Both the position numbers and the translations under genes were made by a program. The notes under the pieces were generated by a model that was not told the DNA's origin, ran no database searches, and saw nothing but the letters and a program-made list of their open reading frames with translations. From Tolypocladium sp. Sup5 PDA-1 (lineage: Eukaryota; Ascomycota; Sordariomycetes; Hypocreales; Ophiocordycipitaceae): DNA of 29,013 bases. The stretch lies in the NCBI GenBank assembly GCA_000750105.3, contig JPHH03000120.1, forward strand, positions 1 through 29,013. The letters are read 5' to 3'. Position 1 is the stretch's first letter, and every line of letters begins with the position of its first letter. Shown one piece after another: positions 18,520-26,872 of this stretch.

Positions 18520-21056
18520 GCCGGGTGAAGACATCGACGCATTCCAGTTATTCCGACAAGAATCTTGGATGATGTTATGACACACCGAGGCCTCCGTAGC
18601 TTTCGAGTTCTCTTGGGTTGTTTTTGTTGTAAATATAAATGTTCTTAAGCTTGTTGAATCTGCAACGCCGCCCGAAGTCAGAAAGAAGGTACCAGTGGTA
18701 GGTTACTAACGAGCGAGTACATGACTGGTAGAGGACATGGAGATCACCGGCCTATGGGGATTGCTCCGTGTTCCCCGGGACCCTAAGCCCCCGGTACTCA
18801 CGGCGGCAGCTGTGCCGACGATCGGAAAACGGGCATAATTTTTGGGTGAAAAGCGAATGGCGGCGATGCGACACGGACCAGGGTTCACCTTTCCAGCGAG
18901 AAAGGCCGGGTCGATACATACAGTTGTTGGATTGAGCTGTTGACCTAGGCAGCCCTCGGTCTGAGAAAAAGCAAGGAAACAGCCGGTTAGGAACGGTTAG
19001 TTGACCTGCTGACCCCTAGGGCTGGGAAAAAGCAAGGAAACCTCCGTCTTGGCACGAAGGCCAGTAGGAAGGTAAAGAGGGGACGACTTCCCCTACAGCG
19101 AGGGACAAGGCATACTGAAATTGATCAACAATTGGGACTCTGATGCTGTATTTTCCCCCTGAAAAGTGACCAACAAGCAATTGGAACCGCACAAGGCGAC
19201 AACAGGACCTACATACATACATACAAGTAAAACCGGTTCAAGTTCAATTAATATAGATATTTATTATATTTGGCTATATAGTATTATTATTAAAACTGAA
19301 ATAATGAAACTACTTACAGTATTAGCGCGAAGTAACGAGACGACTTTGTCCCTGCATTACAGGCAGCTCCGCCGACCGCAAACATCAAGACACGACACTC
19401 TGAGTGCTGAAGCCTCCGTGTCGGCCGGTGTCACAAACACAAGGAAAAGAGGAGAAACAGAGGATAGGCATATTCATGTAGTATTTGTGCGACCCGGTGA
19501 CCAGCTAAGGCATGACAACTCGCAACGCTTCCGTATTAAAGCTACCTACAGCAGCAGCTCTTCTGGCTGCCTCCTACACTTGGGCTACAGTTTTCAGGCG
19601 CCCATTACTGGTTGCCTTGGATTATTGTGTACTCTAGCACTTCTGTATATGGTCTCTCCCCTCGGCGGATAACCACAAGCACTTCATTTCATTGATCTCA
19701 TATCCTAGGGGCCACCTTAAACATCTGGCAACATGTAGGCCGGATCTCTACCACATGTACATATAAGCCCTGGATTGTCAGGCTGGTCCTGGGAACCAGG
19801 GTGAAGGGGACTTTGTTGTATTTCTGGAAGCTTGATTTCACTGGCCTTCGTTGCATCCCTGGTCCCCGAGAGGGTTCTTCTACGACTCAGTACATGTACT
19901 CCGTAGCTGGGTTACATGCAGACCATATGGTCCTTCAGGGTGTCTCAACCATGCGGCCGTTCATCTTTGGCAGGTCGGATCCGGGCTGACCGATGGCCCG
20001 GGATGACCTCAAGACTGCGGATCGCCTGGAGGAGCATGCGGGCCTGGGGCCCCTGGTACTTGGTACACGAGTATTGAAGTATACGCTCCCGACTTTACTT
20101 TGACCAGGGCAGACGTTGCCTGGCCGGTGTGTCCGCGGCCAGTGTCGGCACCCTCAAGACGAGCGACAAATTACCAACGCCGATACGACGCGACCGCATT
20201 GGCTGGGCCTGGCGGTGTTTGGCTCTCGGGCCATTTGCACTGACATTCTTGAAGCTGACGACACGGTCAACACCCTCTATTCGCTTTTGCCTCCTGCTCC
20301 TCATTGTCTCGCTGTTGTTTCTCGTAGTCAAATGGTAGTATTAGCAGCCTGTCTTGAAGGTTACTCTCTACGTGAGTAGCATCCTATGTGCATGCATGGC
20401 GGCTGCAGCGGTTGCTGCTGTACATATCACGGGTTGTTCCATGCAAGTTGAACGAGTAAAAAGGAACGAGGTGTTAAAGTTGCATCTCCCTCGCCGACAG
20501 CGTCGTGCACCCCAGCTGAACCTAGCGTCGGCATTGTCGCACTCCGATGGCGGCTGTGCATGTAAGCTGTTGGGCCCTTCGAAGCCAGCCACAACCCAAT
20601 GCAACAAACACGAGAATGGTCGTAATATGTCTTGATTGTGCTATAGTCTGCATTGTCACCTGCATCCACGTCCTCGCATCTCGTATGACGTAAGACAGGA
20701 CCCAAATTTCGACCAACGAAGCCGGTCCATCCAAGCCCCTCCTCAGCTCTCATCCAGTTTCTATACTCACTCGGCCAGGGCTCGTGTCTCATGACTCGAT
20801 AGATACATTGTCTTTCCCTTTCGGAATGTTAATTCTGGACCGGACATCTAAAACTTCTACTGGTGGCTGGCTGAGCGTTAATATATAGCCGTCCCGACCA
20901 ATCTCCAGCTCGGAGCTTGCTGGCATCGGCCATGGTATTGGCCGCCATATTGTTCCATTCGTGACAATGTAACTGAGTATTACTTTGCTGGCCATTTGCA
21001 TATCCTAGTGAGGGTAGAGACGGTCGAGCGAAGTCGTTCTTGAACTCGAAAGGGAC
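18520..21056. other. Long gene-poor interval with AT-rich patch
   Basis: Nothing in about 2.5 kb is clearly a gene. A CATA microsatellite near 19212-19226 leads into an AT-rich patch at 19230-19310. A 12-bp palindrome, AGTACATGTACT, is near 19890. Weak coding-like stretches are a minus-strand segment around 18890-18780 (DPAFLAGKVNPGPCRIAAIRF), a hydrophobic plus-strand tail at about 20265-20338 (FCLLLLIVSLLFLVVKW) and a minus-strand frame at 21001-20789 (TNGTIWRPIPWPMPASSELE). None is recognised, so no CDS is called. Confidence 0.4.
18965..19041. repeat. Direct repeat of 16 bp, 61-bp period
   Basis: GAAAAAGCAAGGAAAC occurs at 18965-18980 and again at 19026-19041. Each copy is preceded by related sequence (TTGACCT, then CAGCCCTCGGTCTGA or CCCTAGGGCTGG), so the repeat unit is probably an older, diverged duplication of about 60 bp. 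Confidence 0.75.
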
Positions 21057-21082
21057 TTGGTCTCTTTGCCGAGCAATCCACG

Positions 21083-21091
21083 TATATATAT
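21083..21091 (+). promoter_or_regulatory. TATA box upstream of the hydrophobin gene
   Basis: An alternating TATATATAT tract lies about 140 bp before the hydrophobin start codon, followed by a C/A-rich leader (ACTTCCACCTCCCCAGTCAAG) that ends directly at ATG. This is a typical strong fungal promoter layout. Confidence 0.55.
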
Positions 21092-21227
21092 CTCAACCGC
21101 TCCCACCAGACGATGGAAAGAACTCACCTCATCAGGCTCTCAAGATAACAACTCTCAGAACCACATCTTCTTAGCCCTGCCCATCACCGTACAAGAAAGC
21201 GTTCGAACTTCCACCTCCCCAGTCAAG

Positions 21228-21649
21228 ATGAAGTCCTTCGCCGTTGCCACCGTCTTCCTCACTGGCGTTCTCGCCGTCCCCACAGACCTCCAGAATGCTG
21301 CCATCAACGCTGTGAGAGACCTTTGCCCTGCTGGCGGCTCGCCTCTGTGCTGTTCCACAAATGTTATCGGCGTCATCTCCCTTGACTGCAATACCCGTAC
21401 GTTTACCACCCCCTCTAACTGCTATACTAGGCTAAACTGACGGATGCTCTTATAGCTCAGGGCTCGGTCGACAACCCCGGCACGTTCCGTGACACTTGCA
21501 ACAAAATGGGCAAGTCGCCCAACTGCTGCGCCCTTTTTATTGTAGGTGACTGCCCAAGTCCAACACAAATTTGATGAGCTCCGGAGACTGATGAATACAA
21601 CCAGGCCGGCCAGGGTATCCTCTGCCAGCCGGCCATTGTACCCTCCTAG
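21228..21649 (+). CDS. Class II hydrophobin
   Basis: Hydrophobins are small secreted surfactants that coat hyphae and spores by self-assembly at interfaces. Three exons (21228-21396, 21456-21541, 21605-21649) are separated by introns of 59 bp (GTACGT to TATAG) and 63 bp (GTAGGT to CCAG) and encode 99 residues. MKSFAVATVFLTGVLA is the signal peptide. All eight cysteines are present in the order C, CC, C, C, CC, C: CPAGGSPLCC, then STNVIGVISLD, C, sixteen residues, C, NKMGKSPN, CC, ALFIAGQGIL, C. The spacings 11, 16, 8 and 10 are exactly those of class II. The first spacing is 7 instead of the usual 9, so the N-terminal loop is two residues short. The TAG at 21647 follows QPAIVPS. The gene appears complete. 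Confidence 0.93.
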
Positions 21650-22068
21650 ATCGTATCAGGCAGTGTCTTTTACATTGCTAAAAGACGGCTGAGTTTCGGG
21701 CATCCTCAAGCTGGATGTCTGGAATGGGACGCCCTTGGAGAATGATTTGCGGATTCACTTCATACACGCTCTTTTGATATCATGTATACATCCAGGAACC
21801 CCGAGCAGGCAATGGCCTTCCACCCTGCACGAAAGACACCAGGGGAAGCAAAAAGGGGAATGATAAGGGAGCTATTTGTACAGTTGACACATGGAAGGAT
21901 GGCTCGTCCGATGATTACGCGGTTCAACATCATCATCCTTCTAGCTACAATCAATTGACCGCTTCGTTTCCCTACTCTAAGTAGTAAAAGGCCAGTGTTG
22001 CTATGTTGACGTTCTTGTCTTGGGGTATAAACATGCTCATTCTCTTGGTATTTTGTTATGCAAGATAG
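21650..22068. other. Hydrophobin 3' flank; missing first exon of next gene may lie here
   Basis: About 420 bp without a recognised gene. The following ORF has no ATG, and an in-frame TAG at 22066-22068 doubles as a possible acceptor (GCAAGATAG), so a first exon with an ATG might sit in this interval. None could be identified with confidence. Confidence 0.35.
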
Positions 22069-23385
22069 ACCACAAGAGGCACGGGCAAGACCGAGGCCGG
22101 CGAGGAGGGCTTTTTGGACGTGCTCAAGTCAATCGCGCGCGTGGGCTCCGTGGCCCTGCCCATCGCGTCCGGCCTGCTCGGTCCCGTCGGCGGGCTCGTG
22201 GGTACCGCGGCCGGCGCGCTGCTCGGCTCCGTCTCGGAGGCACAGAGAATGGCCGAGGGCTCCTTTGAGGCGACCGACGGCGCGGCGGATCGAGCTCTAC
22301 TGGCAGAGGCCTCGCTCCAGGCCGTGCTGTCCCTGCCGAACGTGCCCGAGCGGCAGGAGATCCTCACCAAGATGCAGAAGGACTGGACCGCCAACGCACC
22401 CAAGGTCGACGCCGTGGCCGCCGCCATCGCGCCCCAGCTCACCGAGTGCGCGCTGGACATTGCCCTCGACCGCTGGGGCAAGGCCAGCGACCCGAACCGC
22501 CGGCCGGGGGACCAGGAGGCCGTCCTCGAGCCGAGGCCGCTGAACGTCAGCGGCCTGACCGAGTCCGCCATGAGCGGTCCGGAGGCTGGCTTCATCACGG
22601 GCCTGTTTGGCCCCACGCGGCCGCTCGCCGGCGAGGAGGGTCTCTTCGACTGGCTCGGGCCGGTGCTCAAGACGGCCGTCACGGCCGCGAAGCCGCTCGT
22701 CTCGCAGGTGGCCAAGGCCGCCGTCACGGCCCTGGCGCCGAAGCTGCTGGAGAAGGTGGTCGGCGCCGTCGGCGGCGGCTCCGGGACCGAGTCGTCCGAC
22801 GCAACGCCGGCGCCCGGCTCCAAGGTGCCGCAGGTGCAGGTGCTGCTCAAGCGCGCGATCGTGGCCGACACGGCGCTGCAGGCGCTTATGAGCATGCCCA
22901 AGGAGAAGCTCGACCGGCTGCGGGTGAACCCGACGACGCCCAACGGCCAGGCCGAGGGCATCTTCGACTTTGTCAAGAAGGTGGTGCAGAAGATCGGCCC
23001 CGTGGCCCTCGACACGGCCAAGAGGGCCGTCACGACGTACGCGCCCGTGCTGCTCAGCGCCCTGGCCGACAAGGTCTCCGGCGGCAGCGTCGCCCCCGTC
23101 ACGCCCGGCACCGGCGGCCAGGCCGTCCCCAGCACCAGGCGGGGAGGGTCGCTGCTGGACGACCTGCTCAACGGGACCCCCGGCGTCGTCAACGGCGCGG
23201 GGACCGCGATCGAGGTGAGTCCCGTCCAGCCCATCGAGCGGTCCAACAGGCTTGAAAAGGTGGTCGATCTCGGGGCGGTGCTGCGCGCGCGTGACAAGGA
23301 GTGGCAGCCGTCGGCCGAGCCGCGCAAGTCGTGGGACAGCAACGACGACGCGATGCCCGAGTCGGACACGCCGCCCGACTTTTGA
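22069..23385 (+). CDS. Unrecognised protein of repeated amphipathic helices
   Basis: The open frame runs from just after TAG 22066-22068 to TGA 23383-23385 (438 codons) with no ATG before 22249, so its start is either in an unseen upstream exon or a non-ATG. I recognise no family. It is built from repeats. Three segments share an E-G-hydrophobic-(F/L)-D core: GFLDVLKSIARVGSVAL, GLFDWLGPVLKTAVTAA and GIFDFVKKVVQKIGPVAL (starting near 22108, 22639 and 22957). Each is followed by a Gly/Ala-rich hydrophobic run. Between them are two copies of another helix: DRALLAEASLQAVLSLP and KRAIVADTALQALMSMP. The helix cores resemble membrane-active amphipathic peptides of the aurein/citropin type. The C terminus is hydrophilic and acidic. 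Codon use is extremely GC-rich in third positions, unlike the flanks, and there is no RIP-like damage, which argues for a maintained gene. No signal peptide is visible in the part present. Confidence 0.7.
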   Translation, partial: TTRGTGKTEAGEEGFLDVLKSIARVGSVALPIASGLLGPVGGLVGTAAGALLGSVSEAQRMAEGSFEATDGAADRALLAEASLQAVLSLPNVPERQEILTKMQKDWTANAPKVDAVAAAIAPQLTECALDIALDRWGKASDPNRRPGDQEAVLEPRPLNVSGLTESAMSGPEAGFITGLFGPTRPLAGEEGLFDWLGPVLKTAVTAAKPLVSQVAKAAVTALAPKLLEKVVGAVGGGSGTESSDATPAPGSKVPQVQVLLKRAIVADTALQALMSMPKEKLDRLRVNPTTPNGQAEGIFDFVKKVVQKIGPVALDTAKRAVTTYAPVLLSALADKVSGGSVAPVTPGTGGQAVPSTRRGGSLLDDLLNGTPGVVNGAGTAIEVSPVQPIERSNRLEKVVDLGAVLRARDKEWQPSAEPRKSWDSNDDAMPESDTPPDF

Positions 23386-24095
23386 GGGACTGGCTGACTG
23401 GATTGAATGCAGGTGAACTGATAGCCGCGACGGTCACTCTGCGCGAACACTCTGGCGACTGGCCCTTGGGCAACAAGGATAGGGGGTTGTTGAAGTTGGA
23501 GTGGAATGTGGATAAAGGGGGACGGGCCCTACCGAAATTACTGATAAATGCTGTTTGTTCCTCCATGTCTTTGAATCAGTCTCTTCCCCGGCCATACTGC
23601 ATGAATTACGCTGCATAATGAACAAAAACACAACAAGGCATTACATATACATCTCTTATTCGCATCAGTCACAAACTTCCCGTCTCGTCCACCAGTATTC
23701 GTGACTACATCCTCACTGTTGCAAATATTGGATAATAAACCCTTGAATAATCCACCCAACCGGCGCCAAGTTACCCGCCGTCCTAACGTCTACAGCACCA
23801 AGACCACCCTGGGGCCTGATTTGCGGCGGACAGAAACACCCCACAGCGGAGCAGCGCCGTCGGGTCGGGACCGGGACTTGCAGCTGGCATCGATCGAGTC
23901 GGAGGCGGGCGGAACTAGAGAAGATGTCACCCGCGCGGGTGCGAGCATCCGACTTGACCTCTCCCACGCATCCAACTTCACTTCTCTCACCTCAACTCTC
24001 ACTTTCCTCTCCTCATTTCAGTGCAATTGAAATCCGATTGTTCCTCTGTCACGACTCACAGCGCCAGTTGTAACAATCACAGCGCACATCCAGCC
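23386..24095. other. Intergenic; thiolase-copy 5' leader at the end
   Basis: After the GC-rich gene the composition drops back. The last 130 bp (about 23960-24095) is a C/T-rich leader ending CCAGCCATG, typical of a fungal 5' UTR, so the thiolase copy seems to have kept its original promoter-proximal sequence. Nothing else is recognised. Confidence 0.4.
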
Positions 24096-24584
24096 ATGAG
24101 CGCCCTCCCGCCCAGGGACCTCGCCGCCCTCCTCGCCAAGTCCCCCGCCGACGTCGTCATCCTCTCCCCGCTGCGTACGCCCGTCTGCCGCTCCTACAAG
24201 AGCCACCTGAAAGACGCCTACCCGGAGGAGCTCTTCGCCGCCGTCCGCGTCGTCCTCTCCGAGCCGGGCGGCTCCAAGGCCGCGCGCATGGCCCTCAACC
24301 ACGTCGGCTTCCCCAACGAGACGTGCCTCTACACGGCGAACCGCGCCTGCGCCGCCTCGCTGCAAGCCATCGCCACCGTTGCCGTCGGCATCGGCGCAGG
24401 TATGGAGAGCATGACGCGCAACTACGGCAGCCGGGCCGTGCCCGTGGACGTGTGGCCCACATTCAAAGACTCGCCGGCCAAGGATGCGCGCGACTGCATT
24501 ATGCCCATGGGTCTTGTCAAACGATATTCCGCCCCAGGCGAGGAGGCGTCCCGACCCACTTGGGCACCGCTGTTGTGTATATAA
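24096..24584 (+). pseudogene. Internally deleted 3-ketoacyl-CoA thiolase copy
   Basis: The start (MSALPPRDLAALLAKSPADV) and VVILSPLRTP match the N terminus of fungal acetyl-CoA acyltransferases, which cleave 3-ketoacyl-CoA in beta-oxidation. GGSKAARMALNHVGFPNET, NRACAASLQAIA (with the nucleophilic Cys) and GIGAGMESMTRNYGS follow. Compared with the family, a block of some 25-35 residues is missing between EELFAAV and LSEPGG, about ten between QAIATVA and VGIG, and several after MPMGL. The frame ends at TAA 24582-24584 after unrelated sequence, so the C-terminal domain with the second catalytic Cys and the His is absent. All deletions keep frame. It cannot be an active thiolase. Confidence 0.85.
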
Positions 24585-24629
24585 CTGGGGCCTTCGTCCT
24601 CGTCCTCTTGACTTGGGACCAAATTCCTT

Positions 24630-24794
24630 GCGTACTCGTCGGAGTTGTTCGGGGCGTGCGCCATAATACAGATCGGGGTTGCCCGGCACAAGTGTGTCCA
24701 CCGGCTATACGAGGGCTGCCTCACCATCGGCTACCACCCGAAACCATTCAGAGAAGCAGAAGTAGTCATGATCGCAAAGTCATGCAGTCCCAGG
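24630..24794 (+). mobile_element. Non-LTR retrotransposon (LINE, Tad-like) RT fragment
   Basis: One plus-strand frame reads YSSELFGAC, then HKCVHRLYEGCLTIGYHPKPF, then REAEVVMIAKSCSPR before a TAA. The block with RLYEGCLTIGYHPKPFRE and EVVMI is the conserved stretch just before the K-x-RPI-LL motif of fungal LINE reverse transcriptases. The match ends where the next motif should begin. Only about 55 residues remain, so this is a dead scrap. It starts about 45 bp after the thiolase pseudogene stop. Confidence 0.68.
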
Positions 24795-24858
24795 TAACAT
24801 GTTCTGTTTGTCTCTGGTTTGTTGAGCAAGTAACTTACTCGCTTAGGAGGAAGACTCT

Positions 24859-25263
24859 GTGAATCTGCTGACTGTGGCCCTCGACGAGACGTGGTCCACT
24901 CTGATCAGAACTCGCATGATACACGGCAACAGTGAGCGTCGCGTGGCTTGGTCGCCGGTAGGAAGGGCGCTACACCAAAGCCGCGCAAGAAGAGGTCCAA
25001 AATCTTCGCTTCGTGTCCGCCTCAAAGGAAGCCTCCATCCAGATATAGCGGTTAGTGGTACAAGGTTTCGGGCCTTACCGACGTCCGACGCTGTGATGGA
25101 TCTGTGCAATATGTCGGATCTTGGGGGAAAGGAGGCGTACAAAGAGGCGGAGGAGCTCTTTGTCGAGAAGTTCGAGCCAGGAGACTGGGCCAATGCATCC
25201 CGTAGATGGAAGCCTGACGAGGACCCTAAGGTGGAATGTGAGATTCGGTATGCCTCGGACTAG
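24859..25263 (+). CDS. Hypothetical ORF or C-terminal gene fragment
   Basis: This 134-codon frame begins with GTG, not ATG, and a sequence resembling an intron end (ACTTACTCGCTTAG) lies just before it. Its last third, GGKEAYKEAEELFVEKFEPG and DWANASRRWKPDEDP, has a well-formed charged helix and looks like genuine protein, ending at TAG. The first two thirds are less convincing. I recognise no family. It may be the 3' end of a gene whose 5' part was lost near the LINE scrap. Confidence 0.25.
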   Translation: MNLLTVALDETWSTLIRTRMIHGNSERRVAWSPVGRALHQSRARRGPKSSLRVRLKGSLHPDIAVSGTRFRALPTSDAVMDLCNMSDLGGKEAYKEAEELFVEKFEPGDWANASRRWKPDEDPKVECEIRYASD

Positions 25264-26872
25264 TGACATCGCCTATACTTAAGGAAATACGTGGAACAGA
25301 GTTGGCTGATGCTGTGAATCTTTGTTTAGCTGTTATGCTTACCGGCCCATTGAACTGGACCCTAACTTGGTTACTTTGTGACCTAGTTCGACCCTTGCCC
25401 TACACACTGTACACGGGGATGTACGTGTGTTAAGTGGTTGACCAGTTCACCAAAGCCGTAGTGATGTTCTCAATTGGGCTTTCTACAGCCTCACAAGTGC
25501 ATTTTAGGCGCTAGAGTTAATTAGGTAAGTAAAGCGACCTGCTATAGCACTTAACCCACCTTCTCTAGTCTCGGTTACACGACGCAATTATACAAGCCAT
25601 CGTTTAGTCACGTAACGAAGCCACATGCCTGTCAGTTCTGCGTTCCCATATCGCCACCTAAAAAGATATTTCCCGCGCATATCCACACTCACACGGCGAG
25701 TACGTCATATTACATTCGCCACTTGCACCTGTGCCGCCCTCGTTCCCGCTCCACCCGGCAAACGTGTCTTCAGCGAGTTCAGCAACAGTTCCGTTATCTG
25801 TGTATCAACCACTTTCCAAGTTGGCTGAATTGGACGACCGAAGTGTGTATGGTACTGAGGTGGCCAGCAAGGCTCCCCGCCGCATGGATAAAGCAACGTG
25901 GTTGCCCTACTGTATAAGTCTCTAGTTGGCTTGGTCTCGCGAAGGACAAGATCGGGCGTGAGGCAACGTAGATGGGTTGTTGGATACTGTCTCTTGTCTG
26001 GGGAGAAGAGCATGATACCATCAAGACACGAGGGATTGGGGGTTGCGTTGAAGGGGGTCGGTTTATATAACCGTTCCGACCATTCCTCAAAGAAGGAGCA
26101 AGACTATTTAGGGAAGGATAAGTATTAGAATCGTGCCTAGAGACCCTATCTTATTTAATGTGGCTCTGTAGTGATGCCTTGATGGGCTAGTGTAGCGGTT
26201 AGCGATGCCCTCACTTGCGCGGGCTAGTGCTCGTAGGCCGGCGCGGGGCTGGATCTTCTATTAGGACCGGCCCAATAATGCCGTGAAGTCCTTTTGGCAG
26301 GCCCTTGCGACATTAGTAGCCAGCCACAGTCACGGTGGCTGACGTTGAGAACGTAGCCAGGGCTGTTGAGGAAATAGACAATCCCTACAGACCGAGCATC
26401 TCCACGGCCTCCAGGACCAATAAATGCCAAGACTCCCTAAACGTGCACGACGCTTTGACGCCACCTTGACGTGATTCTACAACCTAACCAAATCGAGCTG
26501 ACCGAGTGAGAGTCGGCAGCATGGCAATTGGCCTACCAGCGGCAAAGATAATCTCTTTTTTTGAGCTTTCTCGTTATTTCGTCAATGTTGGCTTACCGAA
26601 ATGCTGCAGGGTGAGGCAAATCTCGCACCTAAGAAATCGTGCAGGAACCGGGCAGCACATGCCGAAGCCCCACGGCCTCATTGCATGTGGCCCGCACTGC
26701 ACCCGCATCACTCCGGGACAACCCAGTGCCGTTCGCAAAGTTAAAAGAGCTGCGATGCATCCTCTACAACCTCACGAAGTCCTACCTAGCTCCAAGCTCC
26801 AAAGACTAACACCGTCTGCCTATTGCCAATCCATACCCCTCTCGATCGAGCAGACGTCCGCCTTCTTGGAAG
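25264..26872. other. Gene-free interval; phosphodiesterase promoter at the end
   Basis: About 1.6 kb without a recognised gene on either strand. A string at 26188-26201 matches the tRNA A-box consensus, but no complete tRNA folds around it. A minus-strand frame at 26430-26224 (MAFIGPGGRGDARSVGIVYF) is open but unrecognised. The final 100 bp before the phosphodiesterase start is C-rich, as expected for a fungal leader. Confidence 0.4.

Noticed and set aside
19200..19320. Possible centromere, telomere or LTR from the AT-rich patch
   Set aside because: Only about 100 bp with a short CATA microsatellite; no TTAGGG array, no long terminal repeats and no integrase or gag sequence nearby.
22056..23450. 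464-codon minus-strand ORF
   Set aside because: It is antisense to the GC-rich repeat protein. Its Ser/Pro/Arg-rich content is what GC3-rich coding DNA gives on the other strand, and it has no domain-like motif.
24018..24701. 227-codon minus-strand ORF rich in Gly/Arg
   Set aside because: Mirror of the GC-rich thiolase copy; no family resemblance.
26188..26260. Complete tRNA gene
   Set aside because: Only the A box fits. No seven-base acceptor stem pairing, no 5-bp anticodon stem with a 7-base loop and no B box could be drawn.
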